Notes under the pieces: generated by a model
The model's input: only the letters and a program-made list of their open reading frames with translations
The model's database searches: none
What the model was told of the DNA's origin: nothing
Shown here: positions 10,238-19,537 of the stretch, one piece after another
How the letters are laid out: every line of letters starts with the position of its first letter
Position numbering within the stretch: the first letter of the stretch is position 1
DNA from: Citrobacter amalonaticus
GTDB taxonomy: Bacteria; Pseudomonadota; Gammaproteobacteria; Enterobacterales; Enterobacteriaceae
DNA: 64,000 nt
Assembly (NCBI RefSeq): GCF_002918555.1
Contig: NZ_PQMB01000004.1
Span: forward strand, 238,542-302,541
Direction: 5' to 3'
Translations under genes and position numbers: made by a program

Positions 10238-10881
10238 CGCTGTAGCTCATCCAACGCAGGGGCATCCAGATGCGATACGTCCCCTGCGGTTTCAACCACC
10301 CATCCCGGCGCCAGCCACAGGCTTTCCTGATAATCCACGCGTGAAATTGAGCAGTTACGCAGACGAAGACGACGTTCGGCCCACGCCGGAAGTCCCAGAA
10401 TCGTACTCACAAGGCAACCCAGCGCAATACCGTGACTTACCAGCAGTGGACGGCTCCCCCGCGGCAACGCCAGGCATGAAGCCAGCGCGGCATTGACGCG
10501 ATCGCTCAATTCCTGCATCGATTCGCCGTCCGGAATACGGCCATCAACGGTGCCGTTAACCAACTGGCGACGCCACCCCTCTTCTTCTTCGGTAAGGGAG
10601 TCGATATGCCTCTTTTCCAGCACCCCCATATCCAGCTCGCGCAGGCGCGCGTCGAAGGTGATATCACACCCGCAGGCCTGGGCGATGATCTCAGCGGTGC
10701 GGCGGGTACGACCTAAATCGCTGCTGATGACATGAGTGATACCGAGCGTTTTTGCGCGCTCCCCCACCTGCATAGCTTGCTGCTCACCTTTAGCGGTCAG
10801 CGGACTATCTGACTGGCCTTGAATGCGTCGCTCGGCGTTCCACTGCGTTTCACCGTGGCGAACAAGGTATACCTGTAACAT
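10234..10881 (-). CDS. gpmB: Histidine phosphatase family protein GpmB (YtjC)
   Basis: 215 residues with the phosphoglycerate-mutase-type RHGE motif ([10 protein letters not shown], catalytic His9) and a second catalytic His in [10 protein letters not shown]. Annotated in E. coli as a putative phosphoglycerate mutase, but the family is broad and the true substrate is uncertain; a general phosphatase role is likely. It is convergent with rob (4-bp overlap) and divergent from yjjX. Confidence 0.93.
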   Translation of the reverse strand: MLQVYLVRHGETQWNAERRIQGQSDSPLTAKGEQQAMQVGERAKTLGITHVISSDLGRTRRTAEIIAQACGCDITFDARLRELDMGVLEKRHIDSLTEEEEGWRRQLVNGTVDGRIPDGESMQELSDRVNAALASCLALPRGSRPLLVSHGIALGCLVSTILGLPAWAERRLRLRNCSISRVDYQESLWLAPGWVVETAGDVSHLDAPALDELQR

Positions 10882-10930
10882 GCTTTTTATCCGTTATACT
10901 GCGATGAATTTTTTTAAACTGAGCTTAATT

Positions 10931-11443
10931 ATGCACCAGGTTATCTCTGCAACAACCAATCCTGCCAAAATTCAGGCAATTCTAAAGGCATTTGAAGAGA
11001 TCTTCGGCGAAGGATCCTGCCATATTGAGTCCGTTGCCGTCGAGAGCGGCGTGCCGGAACAACCCTTTGGAAGTCATGAAACGCGCACTGGCGCACGAAA
11101 TCGCGTAGAAAACGCCCGTCGTTTGCGCCCTCAAGCCGACTTCTGGGTGGCCATTGAAGCAGGAATTGATGATGACGCGACGTTCAGTTGGGTGGTGATT
11201 GATGATGGCACTCAGCGGGGGGAAGCGCGTTCCGCCACGCTGCCCCTACCGGCGGTTATTCTTGAAAAGGTCCGCCGGGGTGAAGCCCTTGGTCCGGTGA
11301 TGTCGCAATATACCGGTATCGATGAGATCGGGCGCAAAGAAGGAGCTATTGGGGTGTTTACTGCCGGGAAGCTAACCCGTGCGAGTGTCTATCATCAGGC
11401 GGTGATTCTGGCGCTCAGCCCGTTCCATAATGCGGTTTATTGA
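10931..11443 (+). CDS. yjjX: Inosine/xanthosine triphosphatase YjjX
   Basis: A 170-residue ITPase/XTPase of the Maf/HAM1-like NTPase fold, which removes damaged purine triphosphates. Typical segments are [11 protein letters not shown] at the N-terminus, [21 protein letters not shown] and [14 protein letters not shown] chose the ATG at 10931 ([13 protein letters not shown]); the frame is open 36 codons further upstream but that part lies inside the gpmB coding region on the other strand. Convergent with trpR. Confidence 0.94.
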   Translation: MHQVISATTNPAKIQAILKAFEEIFGEGSCHIESVAVESGVPEQPFGSHETRTGARNRVENARRLRPQADFWVAIEAGIDDDATFSWVVIDDGTQRGEARSATLPLPAVILEKVRRGEALGPVMSQYTGIDEIGRKEGAIGVFTAGKLTRASVYHQAVILALSPFHNAVY

Positions 11444-11449
11444 TGACGT

Positions 11450-11530
11450 TGTGCCAGATGGCGGCTTCGACTTACCTGGTCTATGACTCAGCGTCATTTG
11501 CAGGCCAGATAAGCGCAGCGCCATCAGGCA
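11450..11530. repeat. REP pair (BIME-like) between yjjX and trpR
   Basis: Two inverted REP-like units, one around 11452-11483 (GCCAGATGGCGGCTTCGACT) and the other around 11491-11530 (GCCAGATAAGCGCAGCGCC then ATCAGGC). They occupy the gap between convergent genes, where such elements can end transcription or stabilise mRNA 3' ends. The second unit runs into the final codons of trpR. Confidence 0.7.
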
Positions 11531-11850
11531 TTTTTCAGCAGTACCTGCTCCAGCCAATGACGCAGCTCCACCGGCGCGGACTTCAGACTGTTTGAACCGC
11601 GGGTAATTGTCGCAATTCCCGCCCCCAGTTCGTTTTTCAACTCGCGCTGGCTCATCTCGCCGCGTAACAGCTCTTCAACGATGCGCACGCGCGTTCCCAG
11701 CGCTTCGCGCTCATCCGCCGTCATCATCAGATTCAGTAACGCCAGGTGTAAATCTTGATCGTAAGCGTGTTTAAGCAGGTCGACAAAACGTAACCACTCC
11801 TGGTGACGCTGTTCTGCCATCGCTGCTGAATAGGGTGATTGCTGAGTCAT
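11524..11850 (-). CDS. trpR: trp operon repressor TrpR
   Basis: 108 residues, the E. coli length, with the helix-turn-helix [20 protein letters not shown] (about 68-91) and the conserved [13 protein letters not shown] preceding it. Tryptophan-bound dimers repress trp, aroH and trpR itself. A palindromic operator lies about 50 bp upstream, indicating autoregulation. Its last codons coincide with a REP element. Confidence 0.97.
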   Translation of the reverse strand: MTQQSPYSAAMAEQRHQEWLRFVDLLKHAYDQDLHLALLNLMMTADEREALGTRVRIVEELLRGEMSQRELKNELGAGIATITRGSNSLKSAPVELRHWLEQVLLKNA

Positions 11851-11896
11851 AATCTGTCGCCATCGTTACGGGGGAAGCGCAGTGCGGCCCCCTGCT

Positions 11897-11914
11897 GTAC
11901 TCGTTAATGAGTAC
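11897..11914 (-). promoter_or_regulatory. TrpR operator upstream of trpR
   Basis: GTACTCGTTAATGAGTAC is a near-perfect palindrome, differing from symmetry only in the central GTTAAT. It matches the TrpR consensus (GTACTAGTTAACTAGTAC) at most positions. It lies between slt and trpR, about 47 bp before the trpR start, where the known autoregulatory operator sits. Confidence 0.85.
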
Positions 11915-11938
11915 GATAGCATAACATACCGCGGCTAA

Positions 11939-13876
11939 TCAGTAACGACGCTTCCATTCTGTGTCGTTCATCAAGCTCGGTGTATCTCCCATGAAGTAGC
12001 GATAATAGGCATCATACGCCAGCACATTCTTCACATAGCCACGTGTTTCAGAGAACGGTATGCTCTCGACAAACGCAACGGCGTCAATGCGCCCGGCGCT
12101 GTTGCTTAACCACGTTCTCACGCGTCCGGGTCCGGCGTTATAAGCCGCAGAAGAGAAGATGCGGTTGTTGCCAAATTGCTGATATACGTACTGAAGATAG
12201 CTGGTGCCGATATTGATATTGGTTTCCGGATCCAGTAACTGGCCAGGGCTGCTGTAGCCAGGAATGGAGAACATCTTCACCGTATGCGTCGCCGTTCCCG
12301 GCATAATCTGCATCAGGCCGCTGGCGCCAACCGGCGATTTTACCTTCGGATTCCATGCGCTTTCCTGGCGCGCTATCGCCATTGCATAAGCTGGTTGGAT
12401 ATCTTTGCCGCGGGTGTATTGTTCAAAAAGATCCTTGTAAGCCAGTGGAAAACGTTCTTCCAGATGATCCCACAACTTACCGGCGATCGTCGCCTGCACG
12501 CTCAGATCCCACCAGTGATTATTGAACGCATAACGCGCCAGCTGCACCTGCTCTGACTTCGTCCGGCTGGTGACGAGGTTCGCCCATTCGCTGCGTGCTG
12601 TGTTATCCATATTCCAGTACATCAGTTCGCGAACCCGTGCCATTTCAGGTCCCTGGGTCAGCGCACTGTCAACGGTAGCCGGTGCTTTATCAATTTTCAG
12701 CACATACTCTTCACCCAGACGCTGGGCGGCCACCATCGGATAGAAACCGCGCTGCTGCATCAATGCATGCAGGATCTCTTTTGCTTCGGCCTCACGCCCA
12801 CGCTCCAGCAGCAGATCCGCCTGCCAGTAGCGCCATTCATCTTTCTCTTTGGCCTCCATCGGCAGACGCGCCAGCCAGGTGTTCAGACCACGACGATCGC
12901 CCGTTCCCAGCGCCATTCGCACGCGGCGCTCCACAAGCGAGATGGAATTTGAGCGCATGATGGCATCGTCGCGCCATTTTGCCTGTTCATCGGTAACATC
13001 GTTCCCCATCAACCGCCAGGCGACAATATCGCGTAGCTCCTGGGTTTGATCTTCGTTCAGCTGCTGCGCCTGCACCAGTGACGGAATCATCAGCCGCGCG
13101 TTCTCCGCATCCTGACGCGCAACGCTGGCAAAAGCCACTGCCGCCATCTGGCGGGTAAAATCGGTTGCTCCGGTACCACGCGCGAAGGTCATCACGCTGT
13201 TGGGGTCGTTCGCCAGTGCAATAATCGCTGAGGCGATGGTCTGGTATTGTGCTGGCATCTGTCCGGCCAGCACTGTCACCAGTCCGGTATTTCCCGCTTT
13301 CATCGCCAGGCGGATGCGTTCCAGGTACGCCAGCGGATCCTGGGTGCCGGAAGCACGCCAGACGCTGAACAGTTTGTCACAGGCATTGGGCTGGCTTTTC
13401 CCGGTCAGCCAAAGCTCTTTTGCTCCCTGCCAGGCTTCTTCCGCTTGTCCGGTATTCCACTTCGCATAGTAATAGTTACATTGCGCTTCGGTCGTACCCG
13501 GTTTTTCCGGACTAAAGGCCAATAATCCACGCCAGTCTTCACGGCGCGCCAGTTCATTGACAAAGCGCGACTGTAACGTACGAGCAGGAGGTAACGTTGG
13601 ATTGGCGCGAACAAAGTTGGTGACAGTGACCGCTGGCTGGTTCATCAGATCGTCAGTTATCTGGCGATATTCCAGGTAGGGATATAAAGGGTAACCTTTC
13701 AGGCCCGGCATCATCTGTTCAACGACATCCATTTGCCGCTTATCCCAGGCCTGTTTAATTTGTGCATAGCGGTTGCGCTGCTCCTCCAGAGAGTCGGCTC
13801 GTGCTGCCTGACTTACCGTCAGCAGGCACACGCTGGCGACGATAAGACGCCAGGTAAATAGTTTGGCTCTGTCCAC
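11939..13876 (-). CDS. slt: Soluble lytic murein transglycosylase Slt70
   Basis: 645 residues: signal peptide (first about 27 residues, ending SQAARA), a long alpha-superhelical U and L domain, and a C-terminal goose-lysozyme-like catalytic domain with the catalytic Glu in AIARQESAWNP and the motif SPVGASGLMQIMP. It cleaves the MurNAc-GlcNAc bond in periplasmic peptidoglycan forming 1,6-anhydro ends, and in E. coli degrades uncross-linked strands made under beta-lactams. It is upstream of trpR and divergent from ettA. Confidence 0.97.
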   Translation of the reverse strand: MDRAKLFTWRLIVASVCLLTVSQAARADSLEEQRNRYAQIKQAWDKRQMDVVEQMMPGLKGYPLYPYLEYRQITDDLMNQPAVTVTNFVRANPTLPPARTLQSRFVNELARREDWRGLLAFSPEKPGTTEAQCNYYYAKWNTGQAEEAWQGAKELWLTGKSQPNACDKLFSVWRASGTQDPLAYLERIRLAMKAGNTGLVTVLAGQMPAQYQTIASAIIALANDPNSVMTFARGTGATDFTRQMAAVAFASVARQDAENARLMIPSLVQAQQLNEDQTQELRDIVAWRLMGNDVTDEQAKWRDDAIMRSNSISLVERRVRMALGTGDRRGLNTWLARLPMEAKEKDEWRYWQADLLLERGREAEAKEILHALMQQRGFYPMVAAQRLGEEYVLKIDKAPATVDSALTQGPEMARVRELMYWNMDNTARSEWANLVTSRTKSEQVQLARYAFNNHWWDLSVQATIAGKLWDHLEERFPLAYKDLFEQYTRGKDIQPAYAMAIARQESAWNPKVKSPVGASGLMQIMPGTATHTVKMFSIPGYSSPGQLLDPETNINIGTSYLQYVYQQFGNNRIFSSAAYNAGPGRVRTWLSNSAGRIDAVAFVESIPFSETRGYVKNVLAYDAYYRYFMGDTPSLMNDTEWKRRY

Positions 13877-14089
13877 AAGCTCTTCCTCAAATCGTTATAC
13901 GTCTGTGCAGCTTCATGCCGCGTATCCATTCATGCTAACCAGTCATGGGCATTTGCGCCACGTTGCGAACACTTTTTTACTTTTGCTGCGAGTGGGATCT
14001 GCTGGCTGGGATTAGGGAGGGAAAAAGGCTACACTTCGCCTTTGATAACTCATTTTCATCACAATAAATATACAGAGGCGAAGTCCAAC

Positions 14090-15757
14090 GTGGCTCAATT
14101 CGTTTATACCATGCATCGTGTCGGCAAAGTGGTTCCGCCGAAACGTCATATTTTGAAAAACATCTCGCTGAGTTTTTTCCCCGGCGCAAAAATCGGCGTT
14201 CTGGGTCTGAACGGCGCCGGTAAGTCTACCCTGCTACGCATTATGGCGGGCATTGATACCGACATTGAGGGTGAGGCCCGTCCGCAGCCTGGCATCAAGA
14301 TTGGCTACCTGCCGCAGGAACCTCAGCTCAACCCAGAGCAAACCGTCCGCGAATCTGTTGAAGAAGCGGTGGCCGAAGTGGTTAACGCCCTGAAAGGTCT
14401 GGATGAAGTGTACGCGAAGTACGCGGAACCGGATGCAGACTTCGATAAGCTGGCCGCGCAACAGGGCAAGTTTGAAGAGATAATCCAGGCACACGACGGG
14501 CATAACCTGAACGTGCAGCTGGAGCGCGCGGCGGATGCCCTGCGTCTGCCAGACTGGGATGCGAAAATCGCAAACCTGTCCGGTGGTGAACGTCGCCGCG
14601 TGGCCCTGTGCCGTCTGCTGCTGGAAAAACCAGACATGCTGCTGCTCGACGAACCGACCAACCACCTGGATGCAGAATCCGTGGCCTGGCTGGAACGCTT
14701 CCTGCACGACTTCGAGGGTACCGTGGTGGCAATCACCCACGACCGTTACTTCCTCGATAACGTTGCGGGTTGGATCCTCGAACTTGACCGCGGTGAAGGT
14801 ATTCCGTGGGAAGGCAACTACTCCTCCTGGCTGGAGCAGAAAGATCAGCGCCTTGCGCAGGAAGCATCTCAGGAAGCGGCTCGCCGTAAATCCATTGAGA
14901 AAGAGCTGGAGTGGGTTCGTCAGGGTGCAAAAGGCCGTCAGTCGAAAGGCAAAGCCCGTCTGGCACGCTTTGAAGAGCTTAACAGCACCGAATACCAGAA
15001 ACGTAATGAAACCAACGAACTGTTCATCCCACCTGGACCGCGTCTGGGCGACAAGGTCGTTGAGGTCAGTAACCTGCGCAAATCCTATGGCGATCGCGTT
15101 CTGATCGACGATCTCAGCTTCTCCGTCCCGAAAGGCGCCATCGTCGGCATCATCGGTCCGAACGGCGCGGGTAAATCGACTCTGTTCCGCATGATGTCTG
15201 GTCAGGAACAGCCGGACAGCGGCACCATCACGTTGGGTGAAACCGTGAAGCTGGCCTCCGTTGACCAGTTCCGTGATGCGATGGACAACAGCAAAACCGT
15301 GTGGGAAGAGGTTTCCGGCGGGCTGGATATCATGAAGATCGGCAACACCGAAATGCCAAGCCGCGCCTACGTTGGCCGCTTTAACTTCAAAGGGGTTGAT
15401 CAGGGCAAACGCGTGGGCGAGCTGTCCGGCGGTGAGCGCGGTCGTCTGCACCTGGCGAAGCTGCTGCAGGTTGGCGGTAACATGCTGCTGCTCGATGAAC
15501 CGACCAACGACCTGGATATCGAAACCCTGCGCGCGCTGGAAAACGCCCTGCTGGAGTTCCCGGGCTGCGCGATGGTTATCTCGCACGACCGCTGGTTCCT
15601 CGACCGTATCGCGACTCACATTCTGGACTACCAGGATGAAGGGAAAGTCGAGTTCTTCGAAGGTAACTTTACCGAATATGAAGAGTACAAGAAACGCACG
15701 CTGGGCGCTGACGCGCTGGAGCCAAAGCGCATCAAGTACAAGCGTATAACGAAGTAA
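14090..15757 (+). CDS. ettA: Energy-dependent translational throttle ABC-F protein EttA
   Basis: A 555-residue ABC-F ATPase with two ATP-binding cassettes and no membrane domain. Walker A motifs are GLNGAGKST (about 38-46) and GPNGAGKST (about 358); signatures are LSGGERRRV and LSGGERGRL; both cassettes have LLLDEPTN. The P-site tRNA interaction linker lies between them. It gates ribosomes entering elongation according to ATP/ADP. The start is GTG at 14090 (VAQFVYTM in literal translation), as in E. coli; the upstream in-frame ATG at 14042 lacks similarity. Confidence 0.97.
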   Translation: MAQFVYTMHRVGKVVPPKRHILKNISLSFFPGAKIGVLGLNGAGKSTLLRIMAGIDTDIEGEARPQPGIKIGYLPQEPQLNPEQTVRESVEEAVAEVVNALKGLDEVYAKYAEPDADFDKLAAQQGKFEEIIQAHDGHNLNVQLERAADALRLPDWDAKIANLSGGERRRVALCRLLLEKPDMLLLDEPTNHLDAESVAWLERFLHDFEGTVVAITHDRYFLDNVAGWILELDRGEGIPWEGNYSSWLEQKDQRLAQEASQEAARRKSIEKELEWVRQGAKGRQSKGKARLARFEELNSTEYQKRNETNELFIPPGPRLGDKVVEVSNLRKSYGDRVLIDDLSFSVPKGAIVGIIGPNGAGKSTLFRMMSGQEQPDSGTITLGETVKLASVDQFRDAMDNSKTVWEEVSGGLDIMKIGNTEMPSRAYVGRFNFKGVDQGKRVGELSGGERGRLHLAKLLQVGGNMLLLDEPTNDLDIETLRALENALLEFPGCAMVISHDRWFLDRIATHILDYQDEGKVEFFEGNFTEYEEYKKRTLGADALEPKRIKYKRITK

Positions 15758-15761
15758 TGAC

Positions 15762-15789
15762 AGCGGCCTTCTTCCGAAGGCCGTTTTTT
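15762..15789 (+). terminator. ettA terminator
   Basis: Arms CGGCCTTC and GAAGGCCG with a short TTCC loop, followed by seven T. It ends exactly at the stop of the convergent LysR gene. Confidence 0.88.
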
Positions 15790-16694
15790 TATCCCACGTA
15801 GAAGTGTTTCACTTCATCAAACTGGATGGCAAACTCGATATAGCTCATCAGCGCGGGTGAATTCAGCTTGCGGCTGGGATAAGCCAAATAGAGATCGTTG
15901 CCTTCTACCGTCCATTCCGGCAGCACCTGTTCCAGCACGCCGCGTTTAATCTTGTCTTCCAGTAAAAACGCGGGCAAAAGCGTAATTCCGGCACCGGCCA
16001 TCGCCGCCTCGCGCGCATACACCAGGTTATCAGTCAGATGCGCGTTATCCGGTTGATGACGGTAGTCCTCGCTTTCCCGTTGTAATATCCACTCCGGCCA
16101 CGCCTTATGAGCGATGCAACGATGCTCCACCAGCTGTCGCGGATGCGTCAGCGGTGGAAAGCGGGCAAGGTAATCCGGAGCAGCCAACAGATAGCGCGGA
16201 CAGTGGCCAATCATGCGGCCAATCAACGAGGAGTCCTGGGGTTTACCGGTGCGCAAGGCCACGTCAAAACCGCTTTCTACCAGATCCAGTACGTCGTCAG
16301 AGATACACACGTCCAGCGACACATCAGGATAACGCAGTTGAAACTGCGCGTTCATCCGGGCCAGCAGCGTCGCACCAATCCCCGCCGGGCAGGTAATACG
16401 CAGGCGTCCACTGGGGTTATCCCGTAATCGCTGGATAGCATATTCAGCGCGTTCACTGGCAGCAAGAATTTCACGGCAGTGGACCAGATAGTGCTCACCG
16501 GCGAAGGTCAGGTTCAGTTTACGGGTCGTGCGGTTAATCAGGCGAATCCCCACCTGCTGTTCAAGCAGACTGATACGCTGGCTGACGCTCGACTTCGGCA
16601 AACCCGCTTTAAGCGCCGCCGCCGTAAAGCTACCGCTCTCCGCCACCAGCGCAAAGAGCGCCATATCCTGTAGCTGCTTAAACATACTGTTCAT
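15789..16694 (-). CDS. LysR-type transcriptional regulator (target unknown)
   Basis: 301 residues with an N-terminal winged helix-turn-helix (SGSFTAAALKAGLPKSSVSQRI, about 20-41, then LEQQVGIRLINRTTRKL) and a substrate-binding-like effector domain. It resembles the DhcR/YafC-type subgroup, but I cannot assign a ligand. An alternative start is Met4 at 16685. It lies between ettA and nadR, where E. coli K-12 has no gene as I recall, so it is an accessory insertion. No divergent metabolic gene is adjacent; nadR, 13 bp upstream on the same strand, is the only near neighbour. Confidence 0.87.
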   Translation of the reverse strand: MNSMFKQLQDMALFALVAESGSFTAAALKAGLPKSSVSQRISLLEQQVGIRLINRTTRKLNLTFAGEHYLVHCREILAASERAEYAIQRLRDNPSGRLRITCPAGIGATLLARMNAQFQLRYPDVSLDVCISDDVLDLVESGFDVALRTGKPQDSSLIGRMIGHCPRYLLAAPDYLARFPPLTHPRQLVEHRCIAHKAWPEWILQRESEDYRHQPDNAHLTDNLVYAREAAMAGAGITLLPAFLLEDKIKRGVLEQVLPEWTVEGNDLYLAYPSRKLNSPALMSYIEFAIQFDEVKHFYVG

Positions 16695-16707
16695 TCGGCG
16701 GCGCGGC

Positions 16708-17940
16708 TCATCCCTGCTCGCCCATCATCTCTTTCACCAGCTCCACACAGCGCAGGAAGCGGCCATCGTAGTTGTCTTCCTCTACATGGACGAATTCGAT
16801 ATTGTTCTCTTTGAGCATCTCCACCAGCAGGGTCTGGAACTCTTTACGATCGACCGAGCTTCCCAGACTCCGCAGGCCGTCGGCGATCCATGGCGTATTA
16901 TTTTCCAGCAGGATCACCAGATCAAAACGATACTCATCGATCAGCGCCTGAACAAACGGATGTTCCCGCCCTTCATACTTTTTGCAAAAGGCCTGAGTCG
17001 TCACGAAGTCGGTATCAATAAATGCCACTTTATTGGCATATTTCACGGCAAAATCAATGTACTGCGCATGACCCAGCGCGATCTTGTCGTAGTCGGAATA
17101 CTGTAACGCCATCTCATCGCCGCCCAGATGCGAAAAGACATAGTCGCGCCCATATTCCCACGCGCTGGTGGTATTGAAGATATTGGCGAGCTTATTTACC
17201 AGCGTCGATTTTCCACTCGACTCACCGCCGAGGATCGCCACGGTACGCACAAAGAAGGGCTTCACCTCCGTCGGGATATACTCCCAATAGCGGAACGGGT
17301 TTTCACGGATCTGCGCCCCGCTGATGTTCATAAAGGTCCGCTTTGGATCGACCAGCACCGTTTCAATACCGAGATGTTCGAGGAACTGCGGAGCATCGGT
17401 TTCTTCCGAGGTGTAGATCCAGTCAGGCTGAATTCCCTTCTCTTCCATAAACGCTTTGATACCGTTACTCCACACGTCCCAGCCGTGCGGATACGGCTCC
17501 ATCCCTTCTTCATTGAAGGCATGAATACGGATGTTTTTCTGGTATTTAAAGGTCTGCAGTAACCAGCGCAGACGATCCGGGACGGTCGGCTGCTGGGACA
17601 TGGCGCTGTCGTCAAACAAAGCGCGGTCACGTGTATCGTCGTACCCCATAATGATGTGCAGTTCATCCACCTGGCTACAGGCGCGCTGAATCAGGTAGAT
17701 ATGCCCTGTATGTAGCGGATAAAACTTACCAAACACAACGCCCACGTTTTTCTGCTGACGAGGGAATTCCAGCCCCAGAAAGCGGTGCAGCGCCTCCAGC
17801 TTTTGCGCGCTGGGGCTTTTAATTTTGGCGTTCAGAAGCTGGCTCAGATACCCCTTGGTCATGCCGCTGGCATCCGCCACCTGTTGCAGGGTACAGCCTT
17901 TCTGGCGAATAGCGGTTTTAAGATAGTCAAATGCTGACAC
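16708..17940 (-). CDS. nadR: NadR: NAD repressor, NMN adenylyltransferase and ribosylnicotinamide kinase
   Basis: 410 residues with three domains: a helix-turn-helix (TLQQVADASGMTKGYLSQLL, about 17-36), an NMN adenylyltransferase with GKFYPLHTGH (about 71-80), and a kinase with P-loop GGESSGKST (about 238-246). It represses NAD synthesis genes when ATP/NAD is high and converts nicotinamide riboside via NMN to NAD. In E. coli it follows serB-radA; here a REP-ERIC tract separates it from radA. Confidence 0.97.
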   Translation of the reverse strand: MSAFDYLKTAIRQKGCTLQQVADASGMTKGYLSQLLNAKIKSPSAQKLEALHRFLGLEFPRQQKNVGVVFGKFYPLHTGHIYLIQRACSQVDELHIIMGYDDTRDRALFDDSAMSQQPTVPDRLRWLLQTFKYQKNIRIHAFNEEGMEPYPHGWDVWSNGIKAFMEEKGIQPDWIYTSEETDAPQFLEHLGIETVLVDPKRTFMNISGAQIRENPFRYWEYIPTEVKPFFVRTVAILGGESSGKSTLVNKLANIFNTTSAWEYGRDYVFSHLGGDEMALQYSDYDKIALGHAQYIDFAVKYANKVAFIDTDFVTTQAFCKKYEGREHPFVQALIDEYRFDLVILLENNTPWIADGLRSLGSSVDRKEFQTLLVEMLKENNIEFVHVEEDNYDGRFLRCVELVKEMMGEQG

Positions 17941-17972
17941 AAGATTCTCCTGCGAATAAAGCGCGGTTTCTT

Positions 17973-18003
17973 ACCTGATGGCGCTTCGCTAATCAGGCCT
18001 ACC
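17973..18003. repeat. REP element upstream of nadR
   Basis: CCTGATGGCGCTTCGCTAA followed by TCAGGCCTAC is a typical REP unit: imperfect palindrome with GGCGC(T)TCGC core. It is 32 bp upstream of the nadR start and 10 bp from an ERIC-like element. Confidence 0.75.
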
Positions 18004-18013
18004 CACTGAAGAA

Positions 18014-18140
18014 AATACCCTATGGATTGCTGATGGCAGGAAGGCGGCAAGCGCGTGAATCCCGATGAGCTGAGTAAACTCAGTGATTCGGGCGAACGAA
18101 CGCAGCCAACACACCTGCCGCCAGAAAGACGACGGGTATT
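18014..18140. repeat. ERIC-like element (variant ends), radA-nadR gap
   Basis: About 127 bp, the usual ERIC length. It carries the ERIC-type blocks GCAGGAAGGCGGCAAG and GCGAACGAACGCAGCCAAC, with outer ends ATACCCTATGGATT and GACGACGGGTAT. The central stem (GAATCCCGATGAGCTGAGT pairing with ACTCAGTGATTCGGG) differs from the classic GAATCCCCAGGAGC core. Confidence 0.8.
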
Positions 18141-18143
18141 TAA

Positions 18144-19526
18144 TTATAAGTCGTCAAAGACGCTTAACGCATCCGCGAGCTTTTTAACACCAAAAACCTG
18201 CATTCCTTCTGGCGGCTTTTTCGGCACGTTGGCGGCTGGCACTATCGCCCGACGGAAGCCGTGTTTGGCCGCCTCAGAAATACGCTCCTGCCCGCTGGGC
18301 ACCGGACGGATCTCTCCCGCCAGCCCCACCTCACCAAACACAACCAGATCCTGCGGTAGCGGCCTGTCGCGCAGGCTGGAGACCATCGCCAGCAGCAGCG
18401 CGAGATCCGCACTGGTTTCGGTGACCTTAACGCCGCCGACCACGTTGACGAATACGTCCTGATCGGCCATCTGCAGACCACCGTGCCGGTGCAATACCGC
18501 TAGCAGAATCGCCAGACGGTTCTGTTCCAGCCCCACGGCAACACGACGCGGGTTTGCCATCATTGAGTGATCGACTAACGCCTGAATCTCAACCAACAGT
18601 GGGCGGGTACCTTCCCAGACCACCATCACCGAGCTGCCGGGAGTCATCTCATCGCCGCGGCTTAAAAAGATAGCCGAAGGGTTGCTCACTTCACGCAGTC
18701 CCTGCTCGGTCATTGCAAAGACGCCCAGCTCGTTCACGGCACCGAAACGGTTTTTATGGCTACGCAGGGTACGGAATCGGGAATCGGCATCGCCATCAAG
18801 CATGACCGAACAGTCGATACAGTGTTCAAGCACCTTTGGTCCCGCCAGCGAGCCGTCTTTGGTGACGTGACCGACCATCACGATGGCCACCCCGCGCGTT
18901 TTGGCAAAGCGTGTCAGATAAGCCGCCGTTTCACGCACCTGCGCCACGCTCCCCGGTGAAGACTGGACATCCGCCATGTGCATCACCTGAATAGAATCGA
19001 TCACCATTAATTTCGGCTGCTCTTCTTCCGCAATCAGGCAGATCTGTTCGATGCTGGTTTCTGACAGCATATTCAGATTCCCCGTCGGCAGACCGAGCCG
19101 GTGTGCGCGCATCGCGACCTGCTGCAACGACTCTTCCCCGGTGACGTACAGGGTTTTCATCTGCCCGGCGAGCATACAGAGCGTCTGTAGCAGCAGCGTT
19201 GATTTCCCCGCACCGGGATTACCGCCGATCAGGATGGCGCTGCCGGGCACGACGCCGCCGCCCAGCACGCGGTCAAACTCTTTAAAGCCGGTGGAAAAAC
19301 GCGGCAGTTCCTCAAGACTGATGTCAGACAGTTTCTGCACCTTTGCGACGCCAGAACTTCCCGCATAGCCACTGAGCCGCTCGTTACGCGCCACCGTCGG
19401 CGATGCGGCAAGGCGCACCTCGGTGATGGTGTTCCAGGCATGACAGGCGCTACATTGCCCCTGCCAGCGTGGATAATCGGCCCCGCATTCATTACAAACA
19501 AAGGCGCGTTTTGGAGCTTTTGCCAC
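18144..19526 (-). CDS. radA: DNA repair protein RadA (Sms)
   Basis: 460 residues: N-terminal C4 zinc finger (CNECG and CSAC), RecA-like ATPase with Walker A GGNPGAGKSTL and the RadA-specific KNRFG motif (SHKNRFGAVNELG), then a Lon-protease-like C-terminal domain. It drives branch migration of recombination intermediates during recombinational repair. It starts 12 bp after the serB stop, forming a serB-radA unit, and is followed by a repeat tract before nadR. Confidence 0.97.
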   Translation of the reverse strand: MAKAPKRAFVCNECGADYPRWQGQCSACHAWNTITEVRLAASPTVARNERLSGYAGSSGVAKVQKLSDISLEELPRFSTGFKEFDRVLGGGVVPGSAILIGGNPGAGKSTLLLQTLCMLAGQMKTLYVTGEESLQQVAMRAHRLGLPTGNLNMLSETSIEQICLIAEEEQPKLMVIDSIQVMHMADVQSSPGSVAQVRETAAYLTRFAKTRGVAIVMVGHVTKDGSLAGPKVLEHCIDCSVMLDGDADSRFRTLRSHKNRFGAVNELGVFAMTEQGLREVSNPSAIFLSRGDEMTPGSSVMVVWEGTRPLLVEIQALVDHSMMANPRRVAVGLEQNRLAILLAVLHRHGGLQMADQDVFVNVVGGVKVTETSADLALLLAMVSSLRDRPLPQDLVVFGEVGLAGEIRPVPSGQERISEAAKHGFRRAIVPAANVPKKPPEGMQVFGVKKLADALSVFDDL

Positions 19527-19537
19527 GGTTTACCTCT

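Noticed and set aside
14234-15619. Minus-strand frame of 461 codons opposite ettA
   Set aside because: Runs antisense to a clear ABC-F gene whose codon bias keeps this frame open; no recognisable protein features.
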